From Anabaena subtropica FACHB-260 (GTDB taxonomy: Bacteria > Cyanobacteriota > Cyanobacteriia > Cyanobacteriales > Nostocaceae), in assembly GCF_014697105.1 (NCBI RefSeq), contig NZ_JACJRF010000021.1, positions 1-64,000 of the forward strand: a stretch of 64,000 nt of DNA, in the 5' to 3' direction. Position 1 is the first letter of the stretch; each line of letters opens with the position of its first letter. The translations under genes were made by a program, and so were the position numbers. A model generated the notes under the pieces. That model was given only the letters and a program-made list of their open reading frames with translations, did not search any database and was not told the origin of the DNA. Shown piece by piece: positions 36,435 to 44,870 of this stretch.

Positions 36435-38333
36435 CTATTGACTGTTAAGCATTGACAACTGCTCATCAACTACTTGATTTTGACTTTCAGCAACAATTGT
36501 GCGAAATATTTCACCTTCAATAGTTTCTTGTTCAGTCAACAAATCTACCAACCGTTCCATAACCACACGGTGAGTTTGCAACAATTCTTTGGCTGTTTGG
36601 TAGCAAGTGTTGATAATTTCTCGGACTTGAGAATCTATCTTGGCAGCGATTTCCTCAGAATAATCTGATTTATTCATCCAGTCGCGTCCCAAAAACACCT
36701 CGCCACTTTGATTTTCTAAAGACAAAGGGCCTAATTCAGACATACCAAATCTTGTCACCATTTGCCTTGCCATTGATGTGACTTTCTGGAGGTCATCACC
36801 TGCGCCTGTGGTCACTTCTGGTTTACCAAAGACAATTTCCTCAGCAGCACGACCTCCCAAAGTAGAAGTAATTCTCGCCTTGAGTTGGGAACGAGAAATT
36901 AAACCTTGTTCTTCGTTGGGAGTAAACCAAGTTAAACCTTGTGCTTGTCCTCTAGGAATGAGAGTGACTTTCTGTACTGGGTCATGGTCTTTTAATAAAG
37001 TCCCAATCAAACCATGTCCGACTTCATGGTAAGCAATTAAGCGCTTGCTCTTGCTGTCTACTAGGGGTGTTCCTTCCATCCCTGCAACTACCCTATCAAC
37101 AGCATCATCAATTTCGAGGATAGTAATTGCTTCTTTGCGCCTACGAGCTGTCAGAATAGCGGCTTCGTTGAGTAAGTTGGCTAAATCTGCGCCTGTGAAT
37201 CCTGGTGTGCGGCGAGCGATCGCCTCCAGTGATACACTAGGGTCAACTTTCTTATTCCGCGAATGAACTTGGAGAATTTCTAAGCGTCCTTTCAAGTCTG
37301 GTGCATCAACTATTACCTGTCGGTCAAAACGACCGGGACGCAATAAGGCTGCATCTAATACATCTGGGCGATTGGTAGCAGCAATAATAATGATGCCTGT
37401 GTTACCTTCGAAACCATCCATCTCTGTGAGTAACTGATTGAGGGTTTGCTCTCTTTCATCATTACCGCCACCGATACCTGCACCCCGTTGTCTCCCAACA
37501 GCATCGATTTCATCAATAAATATTAGACAAGGTGCATTGTCTTTAGCTTTTTTAAACAAATCGCGGACGCGGGATGCACCCACACCAACAAACATTTCCA
37601 CAAATTCCGAACCGGAAATACTGAAAAAGGGAACAGCCGCTTCCCCAGCGATCGCTTTTGCTAGTAAAGTTTTACCAGTACCTGGAGGCCCAACTAACAG
37701 CACACCTTTGGGAATCCGCGCACCCACAGCTGTAAATCTTTCTGGTTGTTTAAGGAATGTGACAACTTCTTGTAATTCTTCTTTTGCTTCTTCGATACCA
37801 GCTACATCGTCAAATTTCACACCAGTCTTGGCTTCCATTTGAAAACGCGCTTTGGATTTACCAAAGTTCATAGCTTGACTAGAAGCATTAGTGGAACGAC
37901 GCAAGAATAACAGCATTAAAGCCACCAGTGGCAAAATCCACATGAGGTTAATCAATAACCCTACGGCTGCTCGACTATTAGCAGAAGAAACTTCGCCAAA
38001 ATCAACATTTTTTTCTTTCAGTTGGCTAATTAACTCGGTGTTCTGCTCCAACAGCCTCACCTGTATCGGTGGTGTGTCTGGCTTTTGACCTTTTAAATAA
38101 ACTTTGGCTATTTGCTCAGTTTCGTCCAGTTCTACTCTTTTAACTTGCTCTTGATTAACTTTTTGAATCAACTCTCCGTATGACAGAGACTCACGCTCTG
38201 CTTTTTGCGCCAAGACAGGATTGCCACCAAACATCGTTGGTAACATAATCAAACTGGCTGCAATAGCACCCGTCCAAGCAACGCGCTTTGGTGATTGCTG
38301 TTTTCTCAATGCCTTTTTCCCAAAATTTTTCAT
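36435..38333 (-). CDS. ftsH: ATP-dependent zinc metalloprotease FtsH
   Basis: 632 residues, normal for FtsH. A hexameric membrane protease, in cyanobacteria best known for removing damaged photosystem II D1. An N-terminal hydrophobic segment (about 18-40) and a second (about 124-144) flank the lumenal domain. Then come the AAA module with Walker A GPPGTGKT (about 213), Walker [17 protein letters not shown], the second region of homology ([20 protein letters not shown]) and the zinc site HEVGH (about 434). The AAA and protease parts are of the FtsH2/FtsH4-like thylakoid class, but the N-terminus differs from Synechocystis FtsH2, so the exact paralogue is open. Confidence 0.96.
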   Translation of the reverse strand: MKNFGKKALRKQQSPKRVAWTGAIAASLIMLPTMFGGNPVLAQKAERESLSYGELIQKVNQEQVKRVELDETEQIAKVYLKGQKPDTPPIQVRLLEQNTELISQLKEKNVDFGEVSSANSRAAVGLLINLMWILPLVALMLLFLRRSTNASSQAMNFGKSKARFQMEAKTGVKFDDVAGIEEAKEELQEVVTFLKQPERFTAVGARIPKGVLLVGPPGTGKTLLAKAIAGEAAVPFFSISGSEFVEMFVGVGASRVRDLFKKAKDNAPCLIFIDEIDAVGRQRGAGIGGGNDEREQTLNQLLTEMDGFEGNTGIIIIAATNRPDVLDAALLRPGRFDRQVIVDAPDLKGRLEILQVHSRNKKVDPSVSLEAIARRTPGFTGADLANLLNEAAILTARRRKEAITILEIDDAVDRVVAGMEGTPLVDSKSKRLIAYHEVGHGLIGTLLKDHDPVQKVTLIPRGQAQGLTWFTPNEEQGLISRSQLKARITSTLGGRAAEEIVFGKPEVTTGAGDDLQKVTSMARQMVTRFGMSELGPLSLENQSGEVFLGRDWMNKSDYSEEIAAKIDSQVREIINTCYQTAKELLQTHRVVMERLVDLLTEQETIEGEIFRTIVAESQNQVVDEQLSMLNSQ

Positions 38334-38647
38334 AACAATTACCCTTGGTCTGCTGCCATAGGCTGAGTGCTGATTTTAAGCCTATTCTTCCAGCAAAAAT
38401 TGCCATAACTGGACATCACTTTATCTAATCTAGTCTAACTCTCAGAAGAGGTGAGAGGGCAGGGGCCGGGGACAGGGGGAAAACTTTTTTCCTTCACTTT
38501 CTGTGCAATTACTAGCCCAAAGCCTTGATTTTGCCTTATCTGCGGGTAATTACTATGTAATTTGACTACGAGAAAATAAATCGTTAAGATTATATACAAA
38601 TTCGTAATGACTTCGTTTTTTTAGAAATTTTTAAAGTTGGGTGGATT
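38334..38647. other. Divergent intergenic region ftsH/flavin reductase
   Basis: About 314 bases. It contains the G-rich low-complexity stretch GGCAGGGGCCGGGGACAGGG (38458-38477), the same type of intergenic filler found inside cbiA at 49526. No other element is recognised. Confidence 0.45.
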
Positions 38648-39193
38648 ATGGTAAAAATTGTTGGTATTGCTGGTAGTTTAAGATCAAACTCTTACACACA
38701 GTTAGCTTTGCAGATTGCAGCGCAGCGCTTAGAAGCGTTAGGTGCAGAGGTAGAAATTATTGACTTGCGGCAGTGGCAGTTGCCATTTTGTAATGGTGGG
38801 AAAGAATATACAGAATATCCCGATGTTGAGCGTTTGCGTGAGACTGTTCGCAATGCTGATGGATTAGTTTTGGCGACACCTGAGTATCATGGCGGTGTTA
38901 GCGGTGTCTTAAAAAATGCCCTTGACTTGATGAGCTTTGATCAATTATCTGATAAAGTCACAGGATTGATTAGCGTTCTCGGTGGTCAATCTAACAGCAA
39001 CGCCTTAAATGAGCTGAGACTGATTGTTCGTTGGGTACATGGTTGGGTAATTCCAGAGCAAATTGCCATTGGACAAGCTTACGGTGCTTTTAGTCCTGAA
39101 GGAAAGTTATTAGATGAAAAACTCTCTCAGCGATTCGACCAATTTGCTCAGAGTTTAATAGACAACACTCGCAAGCTGCGAGGAGTAAATTAG
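38648..39193 (+). CDS. NADPH-dependent FMN reductase/quinone reductase family
   Basis: 181 residues, family length. Flavodoxin-like fold: the phosphate loop is GSLRSNSYT (10-18), and the flavin-contact motif is TPEYHGGVSGVLKNALDLM (about 78-96). Relatives (YieF/ChrR, azoreductase-like, AzoC) reduce quinones, chromate or FMN with NAD(P)H, usually as oxidative-stress protection. It is cytosolic, with no signal. It is monocistronic, followed by repeat and remnant DNA. The exact substrate cannot be stated. Confidence 0.88.
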   Translation: MVKIVGIAGSLRSNSYTQLALQIAAQRLEALGAEVEIIDLRQWQLPFCNGGKEYTEYPDVERLRETVRNADGLVLATPEYHGGVSGVLKNALDLMSFDQLSDKVTGLISVLGGQSNSNALNELRLIVRWVHGWVIPEQIAIGQAYGAFSPEGKLLDEKLSQRFDQFAQSLIDNTRKLRGVN

Positions 39194-39269
39194 AAATAGG
39201 GGATAAGGAGAAGACATTTCCTCGTGAGGATTTTTCTCTTTGATATGGCAAGTAAAAAGTGTAAATTCA

Positions 39270-39392
39270 ATGTTCACCGTAATTACGCCAGAGAAAATCC
39301 AATTACCACCCGGAGCGATTGTTAGACTGCCAGGTAGTTGACACGACTATCAAGTATTAAATCATCAATTAGGCGATCGCTCCTCTCCTTAA
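39270..39392 (+). pseudogene. Remnant of a Uma2-family (DUF820) gene
   Basis: Read from the ATG at 39270, the frame gives MFTVITPEKIQLPPGAIV then RLPGS, a TGA stop, HDYQVLNHQLGDRS and a second stop. The PPGAIVRLPGSWxxYQxLxxxxGDRS pattern is the start of many cyanobacterial Uma2-like restriction-fold proteins; the expected Trp codon TGG is TGA here, and the rest of the gene is missing. Most likely a decayed fragment. Confidence 0.5.
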
Positions 39393-39531
39393 ATCTTGAT
39401 CTGGATAATTTCTCCTGATAGCATCGCTATTAGAACTATCACGACATCTTTACACCAGAATCTATACAACAGTAATCAGTAGGCTCTCAGGTTACTGATT
39501 GGGATAAAAATTCCTCAGCTTAATGTGAATT

Positions 39532-40623
39532 TTAATTGAAACAAACTGAATGGATTTCAACTTGAAGCTTGATACTTGAAACCAGTTCTCCAATTATTTC
39601 TTCAATGCTGATATCCGTGAGTAATTCGTCTCGAAAATAATCTGGCAACATAATTTCAACATTGCCTTTGCATGAAAATGAAACTGGATTTCCTCCATCT
39701 TCTCCATCAGCAGTAACGTAGCCAATATATGCCATCCCAGTATTTTTAAAGGCGATAGTCCATTCTAGGCTGTAGATGTCACCATGTTTTATTTCAAAAA
39801 CTGAGTTATCAATTTCGCAGTATGTTACATTGCCTTCAATTAATCCGTCGCACTTATCATAAGTAGTCTCTGCTATTCCTATTACTTTGCTTGCAGCAAT
39901 ATTCTCAACTCGTTCAATAAAGTCTTCATGCTGGATAATTTTAACAAGGATAGATAACATTAAATCTTCTAAAGCTGAATTATATTTAGTAAGTTCATTT
40001 TGATAACCAACTCGTTTAGAAGAAGTTAAACTTTTTAAATAACTGTATAAGCCGCCACAGTATAGTAATTCATTTATCCCAAATGAAGCAACACCACTAT
40101 TATTATTTATCTTTACCATATTTGTTGGTAAAAACCCTGCTGAAATAAGGTTATATTCATTTTGTGATTCATTCACTTCTTCTTGAATTAGTACACAAAC
40201 TAAAACAGTATTTTTATCAACTTCTTCTTTACTAATTGACCATTTGACTTGATTAATATTTCCTTGTCGTGCTTTAACCTGAATCCCGAAATTTGGATGA
40301 GAAGCTATGGTAAAATCTACTTTTCCATCACCGTAGAGGTGTTTTTCATAATCTACTTCACTAACAAAATCATTTAAACGGGATTTGAGAACCTCTTCAC
40401 CAAGTTTTCCTTTCAAGTTATTATTGAAGTATTGCTTTGGGTCATCTGGCTTATACTTCTTCACCATATCCCAACAAAAATCCCGTAGTTTCTTTAACCT
40501 ATTGCCTGAGATAACCGTTAATTCACTATTGTATCCTTCTATTTCACAATGAAGATTGCGACCAGATTTTAGTCTTTGAATAAAATCAGTCTGTTGCTCT
40601 ATTAATAGTGATGTCCATTCCAT
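39532..40623 (-). CDS. Putative PD-(D/E)XK-type nuclease-like protein
   Basis: 363 residues from the ATG at 40623 (a longer frame begins 11 codons earlier). I chose the Met of MEWTSLL because similarity to the WD40 protein at 992 starts there. The core GKLGEEVLKSRL, then GDGKVDFTIASHPNFGIQVKAR, has the Glu, Asp and QxK order of the PD-(D/E)XK nuclease fold (Asp about 99, Lys about 115 in this numbering). After it come VKWSISKEE, AGFLPTN and LLYCGGLYSYLKSLT, all shared with the WD40 protein. The C-terminal 150 residues are unlike anything I know. No restriction methylase is adjacent. Function unknown; a nuclease or DNA-binding role is inferred. Confidence 0.6.
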   Translation of the reverse strand: MEWTSLLIEQQTDFIQRLKSGRNLHCEIEGYNSELTVISGNRLKKLRDFCWDMVKKYKPDDPKQYFNNNLKGKLGEEVLKSRLNDFVSEVDYEKHLYGDGKVDFTIASHPNFGIQVKARQGNINQVKWSISKEEVDKNTVLVCVLIQEEVNESQNEYNLISAGFLPTNMVKINNNSGVASFGINELLYCGGLYSYLKSLTSSKRVGYQNELTKYNSALEDLMLSILVKIIQHEDFIERVENIAASKVIGIAETTYDKCDGLIEGNVTYCEIDNSVFEIKHGDIYSLEWTIAFKNTGMAYIGYVTADGEDGGNPVSFSCKGNVEIMLPDYFRDELLTDISIEEIIGELVSSIKLQVEIHSVCFN

Positions 40624-40656
40624 AGTAATACCAAATTTGCTTATTTCCACGAGCAT

Positions 40657-41247
40657 CTAAGTAGTATAGCATAAGTTTTCAGTATATTACTTTACAACGC
40701 CAAGTATAATGATAAAGGGTGTCCAGCGCCGGCATCGCTCATCCTGGTTAACGCAGTCCTGCAAAAGTTGTGGGTACTAATTTCCTCCATCCGCAACGGC
40801 GCACAGGTATCTCTGAGGATTTTGTGCAATACCTCTAGGTTAAGGAACTGAAAGTGACTTTCACTCACGAAAGTATCATGGTTTCAGCCGTGTAATCTGC
40901 GTCATTTTTTGAAAGTATTAAGGCTTAACCGAAAAGTGTTGTGGCTTTGTAGACATATCACAAGCTTTTGCAGAACTTACACAACTTCTGCATGACCTCA
41001 CAAATTTTGATCAACTCCCGAGAAAACTAACTATAAGTAATCGCCTATAATTTCTCTCATTTTCAAGGAAATTATCAATGATATTTATGACGACAGAAAC
41101 ATAGATAAATATCTAAAATTATTTTCCTCAATTAGCTTCTGAGGATAGCACCAGCATTACCATTCGGGAATTACAACGTAATTTGAGCCAAAACTTAATC
41201 AGGGTGTAAGGGTAAACCTATACCCCTACACCCCTACACCCCTAATT
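40657..41247. other. Gene-free stretch between the nuclease-like gene and the chelatase
   Basis: About 590 bases without a credible gene. The region around 40725-40920 contains short dyads and fragments with many stops in all frames; it may be decayed coding DNA, but I cannot name a source. It ends in the hairpin and octamer repeat at 41202-41243. Confidence 0.4.
41202..41243. repeat. Hairpin with tandem CCCCTACA octamers at the chelatase 3' end
   Basis: GGGTGTAAGGGTA (41202-41214) pairs with TACCCCTACACCC (41221-41233), one mismatch, six-base spacer. The right arm belongs to a run of CCCCTACA octamers (41223-41243). It may terminate the chelatase transcript, although no T tract follows. Confidence 0.55.
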
Positions 41248-42363
41248 CTAATGATGATGATGGTGATGGTGTGCAGCTAATTGTGGGTTAATTGCCACTG
41301 CTTGCTCATTCTGCAACTTAGCAATTTGAGCATTTGCCCATTCAGCAGCCATCGCTAAAAACTCCGGATGGTCATTTACACAAGCCATTTGTACATAATC
41401 CACACCCGAATACTTTTTCTCTAAAGCATGGATGATGTGGTGTACATCTAATAAAGTTTCGTGGTTTTCTGTAGCAAAGCCAATGGGCATAAAGATAATA
41501 ACCTTTGCACCCAATTGAATCAGGTTTTTAGCTGCTTGCTCGGCGTTTGGTTGTGTCCATTCAATCAGAGGTGTGTCGTGATTGAGCCAACCTACAGAAA
41601 TGAGGGGATACTTATAAATTAACTCTTCTCGTACCAGATCATACAGCGCTTGACTTTCGACAATTCCAGAGGTGAAACCTTTGGCTTTGTGAGGACAGCC
41701 GTGATTCATTAATACAATACCAATTTGAGAAGGTAAATAAGCTGCGGCTAAATCAGCGTTAATTTTTTCCTCAACCAGATGTGCCATTAAATGAATATAT
41801 TCTGGCTCATTATAAAAGGAAGGTATATAGCGTAATGCTTTCACCCAATGGTTTTCACCATCATTGGTCTCGGATAAAGCATTGTTAACTTGCTCAATAG
41901 CGATGCCACTGGTGAAAATAGAATCAACCACTAGTAGGGGATAAATCAAAATTTTGTCGAAACCTTGATTTTTGATTTCTGCCAAAACTTGGTTAGGTAA
42001 AAAGGGAGCGCAGAAGTTGAAAGCTTTGAAAACTTGAATGCGATCGCCCCATTTTTCTTGTAAGTTTTGTTCAATGCCAGCACGCTGCTTTTCAAAGATG
42101 GCATTATGAGGGGAAATAAAATCGTGGTGCTGATGTCCCCATTCGTGACGGTCAAATAACGCCAATAACTTAGCTAACGGGGGATAAATCCAAGTTGGGA
42201 CAGGTGCAAATTTCGCTGTTAGTAGATTCAGCGCCTGTTCATTATAGTTAGCAAAATCTTCGTAACTTTCAACTTCACCATAACCCATGAGCAACACAGC
42301 TACTCGGTCTTGGGTTGATAGATGTTCCTGTGTGTTTTGTAGTTTTTCCGGTGTGGCAACCAC
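41248..42363 (-). CDS. Ferrochelatase-family protein with native polyhistidine tail
   Basis: 371 residues from a GTG at 42363, chosen for GAGGA seven bases upstream; the longer frame opens with a TTG at 42399. Class II chelatase traits are VAVLLMGYGEVES near the start, DSIFTSGIAIEQ, LMNHGCPHKAKG and the C-terminal IGFATENHETLLDVHH, matching the ferrochelatase motif with the active-site Glu. The cyanobacterial HemH C-terminal chlorophyll-binding-like extension is absent; instead the protein ends in AAHHHHHHH. It may be a divergent ferrochelatase or another tetrapyrrole metal chelatase; the His tail suggests metal storage or delivery, as in His-rich CbiX proteins. Not assigned as the main HemH. 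Confidence 0.7.
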   Translation of the reverse strand: MVATPEKLQNTQEHLSTQDRVAVLLMGYGEVESYEDFANYNEQALNLLTAKFAPVPTWIYPPLAKLLALFDRHEWGHQHHDFISPHNAIFEKQRAGIEQNLQEKWGDRIQVFKAFNFCAPFLPNQVLAEIKNQGFDKILIYPLLVVDSIFTSGIAIEQVNNALSETNDGENHWVKALRYIPSFYNEPEYIHLMAHLVEEKINADLAAAYLPSQIGIVLMNHGCPHKAKGFTSGIVESQALYDLVREELIYKYPLISVGWLNHDTPLIEWTQPNAEQAAKNLIQLGAKVIIFMPIGFATENHETLLDVHHIIHALEKKYSGVDYVQMACVNDHPEFLAMAAEWANAQIAKLQNEQAVAINPQLAAHHHHHHH

Positions 42364-42589
42364 AATCAGTTCCTCGATATAAACCAGAATGGCAAGCAAA
42401 GTCAGTGGCTACAAAAGAGCTGCATTATTTACTCACCCAGTAATTTATTATCCTATCCCCCTGGATGGGATAACAATAAAAGTGACAATAATATATCAAA
42501 AGACATACTGTGGTTAATACTAGATACCGAGTAGTGAAAAATAGTTAACACTGTATCTTGGGAAGAAGTATTGAGGTGTACATTCACCG

Positions 42590-42631
42590 TTGACTATGGA
42601 CTGTGGAGTATTGACCAATTGACCAATGACC
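42590..42631. repeat. Tandem heptamer array overlapping a gene start
   Basis: Six heptamers in register (TTGACTA, TGGACTG, TGGAGTA, TTGACCA, ATTGACC, AATGACC); the last supplies the ATG at 42626. Confidence 0.6.
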
Positions 42632-43198
42632 ATAATTATTTGCCCTGGAATCCATGACCCAAATTTAACGGAAAGCTTCATCTTGGGGCTGTTAAGTACA
42701 ATCTCTGATAGCTCAATCAATCAAAAGCACATAAATATACTTGTAGTCCCAGTTCAAGGCGTTTTGACTTTATCATCGCTTCATGTTTTGCATTTTTTAC
42801 ACGATCGCTTGGGTAGTAAGCTAAAATCGCCAGTTATATTCATCAGCTTTAGTGCTGGCGTAGTAGGAGCGATCGCTGCTGCTTGGCAATGGCAAAATTG
42901 GGGAGGCCAAGTTAAAGCGTTTATTGCTATAGATGGATGGGGTGTACCACTATGGGGAAATTTTCCCATTCATCGGCTAAGTCACGATTATTTCACTCAT
43001 TGGAGTTCATTATCACTGGGAAGTGGGCAAGATAATTTTTATGCAGAACCACCGGTTGATCATTTAACCATGTGGCGATCGCCTCAAACAGTAAAAGGTT
43101 ATCACGTTGATTCATCTGTAGAAATAGATACTATAACAAACCGTTTAACTGCGGCTGAGTTTTTATCCTCTTTGTTAAGAAACTATGAAGAAAAATAG
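42626..43198 (+). CDS. Alpha/beta-hydrolase-like protein, unknown function
   Basis: 190 residues. TIIICPGIHDPNLTESFI resembles an oxyanion-turn start, and VIFISFSAGVVGAIAAAW resembles the nucleophile elbow (S-F-S-A-G in place of G-x-S-x-G) followed by its helix. FIAIDGWGVPLWGNFPIHRLSHD and a C-terminal GYHVDSS could carry the acid and His. The overall plan fits a small lipase/esterase-like hydrolase, but the atypical elbow means activity is uncertain. No signal peptide. The first codons lie in heptamer repeat DNA. Confidence 0.6.
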   Translation: MTIIICPGIHDPNLTESFILGLLSTISDSSINQKHINILVVPVQGVLTLSSLHVLHFLHDRLGSKLKSPVIFISFSAGVVGAIAAAWQWQNWGGQVKAFIAIDGWGVPLWGNFPIHRLSHDYFTHWSSLSLGSGQDNFYAEPPVDHLTMWRSPQTVKGYHVDSSVEIDTITNRLTAAEFLSSLLRNYEEK

Positions 43199-43393
43199 TC
43201 CGGAAAATAGTCCCAGTGAACAGGAGTGACTTATGGAGTGATGAGAAAATAAGAGGGGCGAGGGTGATGTAGTTTTATTTTTCTGCAAGACGAGAGACAA
43301 AATAAGTACAAATCCTTCTCCATCGCTCCCCAATCCCTCATTTCCCCAACCTCCTCCACTCCCCATCTACCGTAGTTACTAACCAAAATCCCC

Positions 43394-44659
43394 ATGTTTC
43401 CTACAGAACCTGCTGCCATTAATAATGGGTTTGGCGCACTCCTCAAAAATCGTGATTTTATGCTGCTGTGGATGGGGCAGTTACTATCCCAGTTAGGTGA
43501 TAAAGTCTTTTTCGTCTTAATGATCGCCTTGCTGGCAAATTACCCACCACTTCCAGGTTTAGCAGAGAACTCGATGTACTCAATTTTGATGGTAGCTTTT
43601 ACACTGCCTGCCATTTTATTAGGTTCTGCGGGTGGTCTTTTTGTAGACCGGGTTTCTAAAAAGCTTGTCTTAGTGGGTGCTAATGTCATACAGGCATTAT
43701 TGACGCTTTTAATAGCTTTCTCGCCACGGGATTTTATTCTTTTTTTAATACTAACTTTTGCAATTTCCGCCTTAGCACAGTTTTTTGCCCCAGCAGAACA
43801 GGCCGCTATTCCGCTTTTGGTACGTAAAGAAAATTTTATGGCAGCCAATGCCCTCTATAGCAGTACAATGATGGGGGCTTTAATTGTGGGTTTTGCCATT
43901 GGTGAGCCGATACTGAGTTGGGCAAAAACCTTCTTAGGCACAGATTATGGTCAAGAAGCTATAGTGGCTGGATTATACTCGCTCTCAGCACTTGCCTTTT
44001 TGCTAGTTAATTTTAAATCTGAACATAAAACTTTGAGCGATCGCACAGCCTTCATCCATCCTTGGACTGATTTCAAAGAAGGCTTACGCTATCTCAAGAA
44101 AAACCGCCTAGTATTGAATGCCATGCTGCAACTGACAACTTTGTATTGTGTCTTTGCAGCTTTAATGGTGGTATCTATTAGATTGGCAGCAGATTTTGGT
44201 TTAAAACAACAACAATTTGGCTTTTTCTTGGCAGCAGCAGGAGTGGGGATGGTATTGGGAGCAGCCATGTTGGGGCATTGGGGTGATAAATTTCATCACA
44301 AACCCTTACCCTTAATCGGGTTTTTAGTGATGGCTGGGGTTTTGGCAATGTTTACTTTTACCCATAACTTATTACTGGCTTTAACACTTTGTGCATTCTT
44401 AGGCTTGGGTGCTTCCCTAATCGGCGTACCCATGCAAACATTAATTCAACACCAAACACCACCCACAATGTATGGCAAAGTATTTGGTTTTCAGAATCAT
44501 GCTGTAAATATTGCCTTATCAGCACCTTTAGCAATTACCGGGCCATTAACTGATGCACTAGGATTGAGAACTGTATTGATCAGTATGAGTTTCGTAGTCG
44601 CAACCGTAGGCATTTGGGCGTGGAAGAATACTCGTCGAGTTTTGCAAGATGTGATTTAG
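43394..44659 (+). CDS. Major facilitator superfamily transporter
   Basis: 421 residues with about 12 hydrophobic helices in two halves. The start LLKNRDFMLLWMGQLLSQLGDKVFF and the loop GLFVDRVSKKLVL (MFS motif A-like, G-x(3)-D-R-x-x-R/K-K) are typical of the drug-efflux/enterobactin-exporter-like MFS branch. The second half contains GHWGDKFHHKPL, the matching repeat of motif A. The protein resides in the cytoplasmic membrane and its substrate is unknown. It stands alone between a hydrolase-like gene and ilvB. Confidence 0.88.
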   Translation: MFPTEPAAINNGFGALLKNRDFMLLWMGQLLSQLGDKVFFVLMIALLANYPPLPGLAENSMYSILMVAFTLPAILLGSAGGLFVDRVSKKLVLVGANVIQALLTLLIAFSPRDFILFLILTFAISALAQFFAPAEQAAIPLLVRKENFMAANALYSSTMMGALIVGFAIGEPILSWAKTFLGTDYGQEAIVAGLYSLSALAFLLVNFKSEHKTLSDRTAFIHPWTDFKEGLRYLKKNRLVLNAMLQLTTLYCVFAALMVVSIRLAADFGLKQQQFGFFLAAAGVGMVLGAAMLGHWGDKFHHKPLPLIGFLVMAGVLAMFTFTHNLLLALTLCAFLGLGASLIGVPMQTLIQHQTPPTMYGKVFGFQNHAVNIALSAPLAITGPLTDALGLRTVLISMSFVVATVGIWAWKNTRRVLQDVI

Positions 44660-44870
44660 TCAATAGTCATTCGTTCTCTTCTCCCTCTGTTCCCAGCCCT
44701 CCTGCTTCCTCTCAATCCCCAGTCCGCAATCCTCTACTCATAACCCGTATCTATCATCGTCATACTAAAGAAAGAAATTTAAATCATAATTTGATTGAAC
44801 TTTTCTATTAATATTGAATTACTGACTACAGAATTCCAGCATCAACTTAGCTATCCTCTGAGGTTTGACC

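Noticed and set aside
41251-41271. The His7 codons as a cloning tag artefact
   Set aside because: The sequence is embedded in natural chromosomal context with cyanobacterial repeats downstream and mixed His codons, so a vector tag is unlikely.
41248-42363. Naming the chelatase hemH
   Set aside because: It lacks the cyanobacterial HemH C-terminal domain and has a His tail, so it may be a paralogue with another metal or role.
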